Shown: in pieces, positions 7,707 to 13,184 of the stretch
Layout: each line of letters begins with the position of its first letter
Numbering within the stretch: position 1 is the first letter of the stretch
Assembly (NCBI GenBank): GCA_027346765.1
Contig: DAIERN010000014.1
Span: 1 to 15,440 of the forward strand
Direction of reading: 5' to 3'
Length of the DNA: 15,440 bases
Source of the DNA: Chloroflexota bacterium
GTDB lineage: Bacteria > Chloroflexota > Limnocylindria > Limnocylindrales > CSP1-4
The notes under the pieces: generated by a model
What the model saw: only the letters and a program-made list of their open reading frames with translations
Database searches by the model: none
What the model was told of the DNA's origin: nothing
Translations under genes and position numbers: made by a program

Positions 7707-8423
7707 ATGGACGAACCTCGCGAAGAAGAGACGAATGCGGCGGCGGGCTTGCCGTCGCGCTACCCGCCCAGCCGCGACACGCTCGACCGCGAGCTGTCTG
7801 AGATCAAGGACGAAGTTCTGCGCATGGGCAGCCTGGTCGCTTCGCAGATCGGCGCGGGGATCGAGGCATTGATCGAGCACGACGCTGACAAGGCCACTGC
7901 GGCGATCGTGGGCGACGGGCGGATCAATGAGGCGCAGCGCCATGTGGCCACCTTGATCGTCACGGCGATCGCAACGCAGGCGCCCGTCGCGCGCGACCTG
8001 CGCTTCCTGCTCGCGCTGGACCATGTGAACTACGAGCTGGAGCGGATGGGCGATCACGCCGCGTCCGTGGCCAAGCAGGCGCGCAAGCTCGCGCCGCAGC
8101 CGCCGCTCAAGAAGTACGTCGACCTGCCGCGCATGGCTGAGCTCGCCGCGGAACAGGTGCGCGGCGTGCTGCGCGCCCTGGTGGATCTGGACGTGGATGC
8201 GGCGCGCGCGGTCGCGCAGCGCGATGACGAGATGGACGCGCTCTACCACGCGACCTTTGCCGAGGTGCTCGACCTGATGCGCGCCAACCCGGCGAACGTA
8301 GAACCCGGCACGCGCATCCTCTTTGCCGCGCACTACCTAGAGCGCATCGGCGACAGGGTCACGAACATCGCCGAAGACGTCGTTTTCCAGGCCACGGGCG
8401 ATATCGAGGACCTCAACCCCTAG
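7707..8423 (+). CDS. phoU: Phosphate signalling protein PhoU
   Basis: PhoU is a helical cytoplasmic protein that couples Pst transporter state to PhoR and restrains the Pho response; its loss causes phosphate and polyphosphate overaccumulation in several bacteria. ATG 7707 has GAGGAG (7693-7698) upstream. 238 residues form two PhoU repeats. The metal-binding ExxxD motifs are ELERMGD (E112/D116) in the first repeat and LERIGD (E212/D216) in the second, the latter followed by VTNIAEDV (218-225). A charged, probably disordered extension of about 23 residues precedes the first helix (LDRELSEIKDEVLRMG, 26-41). It sits 17 bases after pstB, completing a classical pstSCAB-phoU operon. Confidence 0.96.
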   Translation: MDEPREEETNAAAGLPSRYPPSRDTLDRELSEIKDEVLRMGSLVASQIGAGIEALIEHDADKATAAIVGDGRINEAQRHVATLIVTAIATQAPVARDLRFLLALDHVNYELERMGDHAASVAKQARKLAPQPPLKKYVDLPRMAELAAEQVRGVLRALVDLDVDAARAVAQRDDEMDALYHATFAEVLDLMRANPANVEPGTRILFAAHYLERIGDRVTNIAEDVVFQATGDIEDLNP

Positions 8424-8425
8424 CC

Positions 8426-8851
8426 ATGGCCACGCGTCAGTCCGTGCTCTTCCTGTGCGTCCATAACAGCGCGCGATCGCAGATGGCGGAGGGCCTTTTG
8501 CGCGATCGCGCGGGTGATCGGTTCGAGGCGTTCAGCGCCGGCAATGAGGCGACTGAAGTGCGGCCGCTGGCCATCGCGGCGATGGCCGAGCTGGGCATCG
8601 ACATCAGCGGCCAGCGCAGCAAGACGACGCGCGACCTGGGCGGCGCGCGTTTCGATTACGCCATCGGGGTTTGCCAGGAGGCGACCGAGGCCTGCCCGTA
8701 TTACGCCAACGCGGAGCACCAGATCCACTGGGGCTTCGACGACCCCGCGGCCGCGACCGGATCAGACGAAGAGCAACTCGCCACGTATCGCCGCGTGCGT
8801 GACGAAATCGCCGCCAGCATTGACGAATTCGTGAGCGCCGCGAACCCTTAG
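8426..8851 (+). CDS. arsC: Thioredoxin-type arsenate reductase / LMW phosphatase family
   Basis: 141 residues of the low-molecular-weight phosphatase fold. The P-loop CVHNSARS (11-18) fits Cx5R. The two further cysteines of thioredoxin-coupled ArsC are present: C83 and C90 in GVCQEATEACP, spaced by seven as in S. aureus ArsC C82/C89. This supports arsenate reduction by a C11-C83-C90 relay and argues against a plain tyrosine phosphatase. ATG 8426 is 2 bases after the phoU stop, with GAGGA 13 bases upstream inside phoU, so it is very probably co-transcribed with pst-phoU. Biologically this makes sense because Pst-family systems can admit arsenate. No arsR or arsenite exporter gene is recognised in the window unless the LysE-type protein plays that role, which is speculative. 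Confidence 0.88.
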   Translation: MATRQSVLFLCVHNSARSQMAEGLLRDRAGDRFEAFSAGNEATEVRPLAIAAMAELGIDISGQRSKTTRDLGGARFDYAIGVCQEATEACPYYANAEHQIHWGFDDPAAATGSDEEQLATYRRVRDEIAASIDEFVSAANP

Positions 8852-8857
8852 CCGGTT

Positions 8858-8863
8858 TAGTCT
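8858..8863 (+). promoter_or_regulatory. Candidate leaderless -10 element for sixA
   Basis: TAGTCT fits TANNNT and ends 7 bases before ATG 8871. There is no SD site before that ATG, so transcription may start at or next to the start codon. No -35 match is seen. Confidence 0.4.
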
Positions 8864-8870
8864 GGCGCTG

Positions 8871-9383
8871 ATGGACGGCCGGACGGACGAGACCGACTTT
8901 TCGCTCTACCTGCTACGCCATGCCCACGCCGGCAACGCCGCGGCGTGGGCCGGAGATGACGCTGAGCGGCCGCTGAGCGCGCGCGGCAAGGACCAGGCGC
9001 AACGGTTGGGCCGGCTCATGGCAGCGCGCGGCGTCGTGCCCGACACGATCGTCAGCAGCCCCAAGGTGCGCGCGCGGCAGACGGCCAACATCGTGGGCGA
9101 TGCGCTGGGCGTGGGCGTCACCAGCGATGAGCGGCTGGCTGAGATGTTCGACCTGGACGGGCTCGCCGCCGTGATGGCCGGCGTGGGCGGCACGAGCCTG
9201 ATGATCGTGGGCCATGACCCGGACTTCTCCGAGATCCTGGCGACGCTCGTCGGCGCCGCGGAGATGCCCATGCGCAAGGGCGCCCTGGCGCGCGTCGATC
9301 TCGTCCTGCCGCTGGGCCCGGGCTGCGGCATCCTGCGCTACCTGGTGCCACCGGAGCTGCTGCCCGACTCGCCCGACACCTAA
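8871..9383 (+). CDS. sixA: SixA-type phosphohistidine phosphatase
   Basis: 170-residue histidine phosphatase (RHG) family protein. LLRHAHA carries the catalytic phospho-acceptor H17 with R16. ERPLSARGKDQAQRLGRLM (32-50) and SSPKVRARQTANIV (62-75) are typical of the SixA subfamily, and the second active-site His is H115 in MIVGHDPDFSEIL. SixA enzymes remove phosphate from phosphohistidine, for instance on HPt domains of kinase relays or on nitrogen-PTS proteins. Here it lies 19 bases after arsC and close to phoPR, so a role in phospho-signal turnover is possible but unproven. There is no SD site before the ATG; a TANNNT box sits 7 bases upstream. Confidence 0.88.
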   Translation: MDGRTDETDFSLYLLRHAHAGNAAAWAGDDAERPLSARGKDQAQRLGRLMAARGVVPDTIVSSPKVRARQTANIVGDALGVGVTSDERLAEMFDLDGLAAVMAGVGGTSLMIVGHDPDFSEILATLVGAAEMPMRKGALARVDLVLPLGPGCGILRYLVPPELLPDSPDT

Positions 9384-9389
9384 CTGCCA

Positions 9390-9406
9390 GGGCCGGGCGA
9401 CGGCCC
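9390..9406 (+). terminator. Small GC hairpin after sixA
   Basis: GGGCCG (9390-9395) pairs with CGGCCC (9401-9406) across a 5-base loop, 6 bases after the sixA stop. Only a weak T-containing stretch follows (CTTGTT). It is a plausible weak terminator, but could be chance in GC-rich sequence. Confidence 0.4.
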
Positions 9407-9416
9407 AGGGGCTTGT

Positions 9417-9422
9417 TACATT
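9417..9422 (+). promoter_or_regulatory. Candidate leaderless -10 element for lysE-type gene
   Basis: TACATT fits TANNNT and matches TATAAT at four of six positions. It ends 9 bases before ATG 9432, which has no SD site. It directly follows the sixA hairpin, consistent with one transcript ending and another beginning. No -35 is visible. Confidence 0.4.
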
Positions 9423-9431
9423 TCCGCGGCC

Positions 9432-10049
9432 ATGCTCCAGGCCGCACTCGCCGGCGCCGTCGCCGGCTACGCCATCGCCATCCCGGTCGGGGCGATCGCG
9501 GTACTCATCATCCACACCTCGCTGACGTCGGGGCTGCGCGCAGGCCTCGCGGCGGGCGCCGGCACCGCTACCGCGGACGGCATCTACGCCACGATCGCGG
9601 CCTTTGCCGGGGCGGGCGTGGCCGCGTTCATCGGTCCGATCGTGGCTCCATTGCGGGTGGTCGGAGGCATCGTTCTCGTGCTCATCGGGGTCTACGGCCT
9701 GATGACTGCCTGGCAGGGGCGCGACCGCGACACCGGCGCGCACCTGCCCGCGCACCGGGCGCACGGCCGGACCTACGTTGCCGTGCTCGCGCTGACCCTC
9801 CTTAACCCCGCGACCGTCATCTACTTCGCCGCGCTCACCGTGGGCCTGCCGTTCCTGGGCGACCTGGGCGACCGGTTGGTGTTCGCCGCCGCGGCCTTCG
9901 TAGCGTCGTTGTCGTGGCAATCGCTGCTCGCCGCGTTCGGCGCAGCACTGGGTCGCGGCGCCGGCCACAGGCTGCGCCTGCCAACAGCGATCCTGGGCAA
10001 CTTCATCGTCATCGCGCTGGGCCTGCTTGTCCTCGCCGGAACCGGCTAG
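9432..10049 (+). CDS. LysE/RhtB-family membrane exporter
   Basis: 205 residues, almost wholly hydrophobic, with about six membrane segments. The N-terminal motif AIPVGAIAVLII (15-26), then SGLRAGLAAGAGTATADGIYATIAA (33-57) and the mid-protein TLLNPATVIYFAAL (122-135), are hallmarks of LysE-superfamily amino-acid and metabolite exporters. Substrate cannot be told from sequence. Residues between about 95 and 113 form a hydrophilic His/Arg-rich loop. The gene appears to have its own leaderless promoter and is not tightly coupled to sixA. It converges on phoR: the stop codons overlap within a shared CTAG (10046-10049), leaving no room for a terminator between the genes. Confidence 0.85.
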   Translation: MLQAALAGAVAGYAIAIPVGAIAVLIIHTSLTSGLRAGLAAGAGTATADGIYATIAAFAGAGVAAFIGPIVAPLRVVGGIVLVLIGVYGLMTAWQGRDRDTGAHLPAHRAHGRTYVAVLALTLLNPATVIYFAALTVGLPFLGDLGDRLVFAAAAFVASLSWQSLLAAFGAALGRGAGHRLRLPTAILGNFIVIALGLLVLAGTG

Positions 10050-11071
10050 CGCGGTAGCGCCAGGAAGAGCTGCGCGCCCTTGCCGGGTTCGCTTCGGGCC
10101 CACATCCGGCCGCCGTGGCGCTCGGCGATGTGGCGGGCGATGGCCAGGCCCAGACCGGTGCCGCCGCGACCCCGCGACCGGGCGCGATCGCCCTTGTAGA
10201 AGCGCTCGAAGATCCGCTCCAGATCGGCGTGGTCGATCCCCTCGCCCTGATCCACGACCTCGATGACGACCTCCGATTCGGCCGGCCGGACATGGACCAC
10301 CACCTCCCCACCAGCAGGCGAGAAGCGGATGGCGTTGTCGATCACGTTGACCAGGATCTGGCCGATGCGGCCAGCGTCCGCCGGCACCGTGCGCGCCGCG
10401 GCATCTGTCGGCGAGTCCGCGCGCAGGCTGACCTGGTGGTGGTCGGCATAGCCGCGCAGCCGCTCGAGCGTCTCGTCAACGACCCGGCCCAGGTCCGTGG
10501 GCGCGAGGTGGAGCGGCGTCTCGCCGGCCTCGATGGTCGCGAGATCAAGCAGCTCATCGACCATCTGCACGAGGCGCGACGTCTCGACATCGATCCGGCC
10601 CAGCCCGTCGGTGATGCGCTGTGGCAGCTCCGTCCGCTTCGCCTCCAGGTTGAGCGTCTCAGCCAAGAGGCGCACTGTCGTCAGCGGCGTGCGCAGCTCG
10701 TGCGACAGGTTGTCGATGAACTCGCTCCGGATGCGGCGCAGCCGCAGCAGCTCTGATACGTCACGCAGCGCCACCACGACACCGTCCGCAGCTGCGGGGA
10801 CGCACGTCACCTCGAGCGTCGTCGCGGGCGCGCTGGGCAGGACGTATTCGGCGCGGCCGACGCCGCCGTTGCGCGTCAGCGCGATCGTCGTCTCGATCTT
10901 GTGATCGACGAAGACCTCGATCGTGCTCCGGCCCGCGAGCGCGCCGGGCCGGGTATGCAACAGCTCGTGCGCCAGGGTGTTGGCCGACACGACGCGGTCA
11001 GCCGAATCGACCGTCAGGAGCCCGATGCCCAGCGCATCAGCGAGCGCCGCGGTGGCGGGCCAGTCGGTCAC
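10046..11071 (-). CDS. phoR: PhoR-type sensor histidine kinase lacking membrane segments
   Basis: 341 residues; GTG at 11071 overlaps the phoP TGA by 4 bases (GTGA). Order: PAS-like domain (about 8-105, with GIGLLTVDSADRVVSANTLA), HisKA with phospho-acceptor H124 in SHELRTPLTTVRLLAETL, then HATPase: N-box NVIDNAIRFSP (242-252), G1 DQGEGID (274-280), F-box FERFYKGDR (288-296), G2 GGTGLGLAIA (303-312). It phosphorylates PhoP. The phoPR name rests on the PhoR/SenX3-like architecture, the regulator-kinase order and the adjacent pst-phoU cluster. Unlike E. coli PhoR or mycobacterial SenX3, no hydrophobic helix precedes the PAS domain, so the kinase appears cytoplasmic; input probably comes through PhoU/PstB contact with the PAS domain. 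An upstream start is limited by phoP itself, so a membrane part has not simply been missed. Confidence 0.9.
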   Translation of the reverse strand: MTDWPATAALADALGIGLLTVDSADRVVSANTLAHELLHTRPGALAGRSTIEVFVDHKIETTIALTRNGGVGRAEYVLPSAPATTLEVTCVPAAADGVVVALRDVSELLRLRRIRSEFIDNLSHELRTPLTTVRLLAETLNLEAKRTELPQRITDGLGRIDVETSRLVQMVDELLDLATIEAGETPLHLAPTDLGRVVDETLERLRGYADHHQVSLRADSPTDAAARTVPADAGRIGQILVNVIDNAIRFSPAGGEVVVHVRPAESEVVIEVVDQGEGIDHADLERIFERFYKGDRARSRGRGGTGLGLAIARHIAERHGGRMWARSEPGKGAQLFLALPR

Positions 11072-11748
11072 TTGCGCAGCACGTAGCCGACGCCGCGCAC
11101 GGTCTGGAGCAGCGCCGGGTTGGCCGGGTCCGGCTCGATCTCGCGCCGCAAGAAGTGAATGTGGACATCAACCGTGCGCGTCTCGCCGGCGAAGTCATAG
11201 CCCCACACCTCGCTCAGCAGCTGGTCGCGGCTGAACACCTGGCCCGGGTGTCGGAGGAAGAATGCCAGCAGCTCGAACGCCTTGGGCTTGATCGGCCGGA
11301 CCTCTGTCCCGCGCATTAGTCGGTGCCCGGCCAGATCGACCGTCACCTTGCCCAGGCTGACCTCCTCGGGAGAGTCGGTCGTCCTTTCGTGCCTTCGCAA
11401 GAGGCCATTTATGCGGGCGAGCAGCTCGCGCAGCGAGAAGGGCTTGGTGACGTAGTCGTCCGCGCCCAGCTCCAGGCCAACGACCTTGTCGACCTCGCTC
11501 GCGCGCGCGGTCAGCATCAGGATGGGCGTGTCCGCCTCGCGCCGGACGATGCGCGTGAACTCGATCCCCGACAGCTCGGGGATCATCAGGTCGAGCAGCA
11601 CCAGGTCAGGCTTGTCGGCCCGAAAGCGCTCCAGCGCCTGCGCGCCGTCGCTCGCCTGGACTACGAGATACCCCTCCTGCTCGAGCTGGTAAGCCAGCTC
11701 GGCGCGCAGCGGCTCCTCGTCCTCGACGACCAGAACGGTGCGCGCCAT
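11068..11748 (-). CDS. phoP: Response regulator PhoP/PhoB/RegX3 (OmpR family)
   Basis: 226 residues. The receiver domain (1-118) has the acidic pair D10/E11, phospho-acceptor D53 in LLDLMIPELSG, switch T80 in LMLTARAS, and K102 in DDYVTKPFSLREL. The winged-helix DNA-binding domain (128-226) shows PIKPKAFELLAFFLRHPGQVFSRDQLL and the recognition helix RTVDVHIHFLRREIE, both typical of PhoB/RegX3. This family binds direct repeats on an 11-bp period, matching the array before pstS. ATG 11748 lacks a strong SD site but has TACCGT 6 bases upstream, suggesting a leaderless transcript separate from the SnoaL-like gene that ends 22 bases away. It overlaps phoR by 4 bases. Confidence 0.93.
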   Translation of the reverse strand: MARTVLVVEDEEPLRAELAYQLEQEGYLVVQASDGAQALERFRADKPDLVLLDLMIPELSGIEFTRIVRREADTPILMLTARASEVDKVVGLELGADDYVTKPFSLRELLARINGLLRRHERTTDSPEEVSLGKVTVDLAGHRLMRGTEVRPIKPKAFELLAFFLRHPGQVFSRDQLLSEVWGYDFAGETRTVDVHIHFLRREIEPDPANPALLQTVRGVGYVLRK

Positions 11749-11754
11749 ACCTAA

Positions 11755-11760
11755 ACGGTA
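11755..11760 (-). promoter_or_regulatory. Candidate leaderless -10 element for phoP
   Basis: On the minus strand TACCGT ends 6 bases before the phoP ATG, the spacing expected if transcription starts at the A of ATG. It falls in the 22-base gap after the SnoaL-like stop. AGG close to the ATG is too near to act as a normal SD site. Confidence 0.4.
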
Positions 11761-11770
11761 GCGCCTGCGC

Positions 11771-12205
11771 CTACTCGATCTCGCCGCTCTTGACCTTGGC
11801 GATCAGCTCCTGGCGCGCCTTGCGCCGGAACTCGATGCCCTGGATCCAGTACTCGGTGAAGCTGGTGCACTCGCCCTTGTCGTTGAACTTGCACAGGTAC
11901 ACGTTGAAGTACTGGTCGCGCAGCGGGCCGCCCGGTCCGTCGAAGTAGTCGCTGTGGCCGTTGGCGACGGAGGTATCGCCGTCGATCGCGACCGGCGCGT
12001 ACTTCGCGTCGTAAGTCCCTTCTGGATCCTTGTTCTCGAGCCAGTTCGCGACCACCGCAGCGCGTCCCTGCAGGGGCTCATCGTCGGCCGGGTGGTAGCG
12101 ATACTCGACGTCGTCGGCGAACAGCGCGCCGATCTTCTCTGGGTCGTACGTCTTCCAGGCCTCGACATATCGGTCGAGCCAGTTCTGGAAACCCTGCCGG
12201 TCCAT
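11771..12205 (-). CDS. SnoaL/NTF2-like protein of unknown function
   Basis: 144 residues. ATG 12205 has GAGGTG (12211-12216) at 5-base spacing. The N-terminal helix FQNWLDRYVEAWKTYDPEKIGALFADDVEYRYHPAD (6-41) and the C-terminal strand pattern YFNVYLCKF then FTEYWIQGIEFR are characteristic of the SnoaL-like branch of the NTF2 cone fold. Such proteins are small cyclases, isomerases, hydrolases or ligand binders; the aromatic and acidic residues around DDVEYRYHP would line the pocket, but no defined active site is recognised. It lies immediately upstream of phoPR on the same strand, 22 bases apart, so partial co-transcription is likely. A link to phosphate is not evident from sequence. Confidence 0.75.
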   Translation of the reverse strand: MDRQGFQNWLDRYVEAWKTYDPEKIGALFADDVEYRYHPADDEPLQGRAAVVANWLENKDPEGTYDAKYAPVAIDGDTSVANGHSDYFDGPGGPLRDQYFNVYLCKFNDKGECTSFTEYWIQGIEFRRKARQELIAKVKSGEIE

Positions 12206-12267
12206 TCGGTCACCTCACAGCGTGGCTTAGCGCCGCCCCATGATAACCGGCAGTAGTGCCTTGTGGG

Positions 12268-12285
12268 GTTACTAGTTTGTTAACT
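12268..12285 (+). promoter_or_regulatory. Weak PHO-box-like direct repeat in the divergent region
   Basis: GTTACTA (12268-12274) and GTTAACT (12279-12285) start 11 bases apart, as in the pstS array, and the second unit shares GTTAAC with it. The first unit misses the AC core. It lies between the SnoaL-phoPR side and the HTH gene, so it could serve phoPR autoregulation. Because GTTAAC is palindromic, orientation is ambiguous. Confidence 0.25.
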
Positions 12286-12328
12286 TCGGGAGACCGTGCG
12301 ACCAGGTAAAGCGCTGATAAGCGTCAAG

Positions 12329-12344
12329 TAAGGACCACACCTTA
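12329..12344 (+). promoter_or_regulatory. Candidate operator dyad upstream of the HTH-nuclease gene
   Basis: TAAGG (12329-12333) and CCTTA (12340-12344) are perfect inverted arms around a 6-base spacer, 10 bases before ATG 12355. The right arm overlaps the candidate -10 hexamer by two bases. This placement suits autorepression by the HTH protein encoded downstream. Confidence 0.35.
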
Positions 12345-12348
12345 GGTT
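12343..12348 (+). promoter_or_regulatory. Candidate leaderless -10 element for the HTH-nuclease gene
   Basis: TAGGTT fits TANNNT and ends 6 bases before ATG 12355, which has no SD site. This is the same geometry as seen at phoP. Confidence 0.4.
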
Positions 12349-12354
12349 TGAAGC

Positions 12355-13107
12355 ATGCAGGACGCGCGCGTGGGGGCTTCGTTCAAGGCAGTCCGGCAAC
12401 GGAGAGGATGGCGCCAGATCGACGTGGGCAAACGTGCCCGCGTGCCACCGGGCGTGGTATCGCTGATCGAGCGAGGCCACCTGGACCGCGTTTCCGTTCC
12501 AGGCTTTCGTCGCGTCGCTGAGGCGCTGGGCATTCGGGCTGAGATATCCATCTCCCTCCCGCACGGCGAGATCGACCGGCTCCTCAACGCCGGCCACGCG
12601 CTCCTGCACGAGGCGCTTGCCACGCACCTGACTCAACTTCCAGGCTGGGTGCACGCACCGGAGGTGTCCTTCGCGGTTTATGGCGAGCGCGGGATCATCG
12701 ACATCCTGGCCTTCCATCCCGCCACGGGATCACTGCTCGTGATCGAGCTGAAGACGGAGCTGGTGTCGCTGGAAGATCTGCTTGGAACCATGGACGTTCG
12801 GATGCGCCACGCTGCAAAGATCGCCGGCGAACGCGGCTGGCATGCCAAGAGCGTGAGCGCATGGGTTGTGTTCGCTGACAGGGCGACGAACCGGCGGCGC
12901 GCCGGCCAGCATGGACATGCGCTGCGGGCCGCCTTTCCTGCCGATGGGCGAACGATGCGGCGCTGGCTGCGAGCGCCCACGGGCACCGTCCGCGCACTGT
13001 CTTTCTGGGCAGATCGCAGCGTCACGACCGCTAACCAGGTAGTCGCCGGTAAGCGACGCGTACGCTCGCACGACTCCACGGGCAAAGTCGATCAAAACGC
13101 GGCGTGA
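12355..13107 (+). CDS. XRE-type HTH protein fused to PD-(D/E)XK-like nuclease domain
   Basis: 250 residues. An N-terminal Cro/C1-type helix-turn-helix spans about 5-62 (FKAVRQRRGWRQIDVGKRARVPPGVVSLIERG, then VAEALGI). Residues 100-165 read as a nuclease-like core: EVSFAVYGERGIIDILAFH, then LLVIELKTELVSLEDLL. D116, E131 and K133 fit the D-(x)n-ExK triad, and the pattern resembles the GEIDLVA...VEVKTR core of the YraN/UPF0102 and Mrr-like families. The last 60 residues are basic and include MRRWLRAPTG. The family gives no known function; it could be an autoregulated restriction, defence or repair factor, or a regulator that keeps an inactive nuclease fold. It is divergent from the phoPR side, with its own apparent leaderless promoter and operator. 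Base composition appears somewhat less GC-rich than its neighbours, hinting at transfer. Confidence 0.75.
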   Translation: MQDARVGASFKAVRQRRGWRQIDVGKRARVPPGVVSLIERGHLDRVSVPGFRRVAEALGIRAEISISLPHGEIDRLLNAGHALLHEALATHLTQLPGWVHAPEVSFAVYGERGIIDILAFHPATGSLLVIELKTELVSLEDLLGTMDVRMRHAAKIAGERGWHAKSVSAWVVFADRATNRRRAGQHGHALRAAFPADGRTMRRWLRAPTGTVRALSFWADRSVTTANQVVAGKRRVRSHDSTGKVDQNAA

Positions 13108-13184
13108 CGCTCCAACAGACATGGAATAGCCGTTTCAAGCCGCCTAGCGATCGCCACCCTGCAGATCGAGCGGGAATTGAAGGG

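Noticed and set aside
8913..10103. 396-codon minus-strand frame
   Set aside because: It is antisense to sixA and the lysE-type gene, which have clear motifs and membrane pattern. Its product is Gln/His/Arg-rich with no domain.
10115..10756. 213-codon plus-strand frame antisense to phoR
   Set aside because: phoR carries all kinase boxes on the minus strand; the plus-strand product has no recognisable motif.
13108..13184. Gap between the HTH-nuclease gene and gltX, including a small frame from 13104
   Set aside because: No motif, SD site, strong hairpin or RNA gene was found; the small frame runs antisense into gltX.
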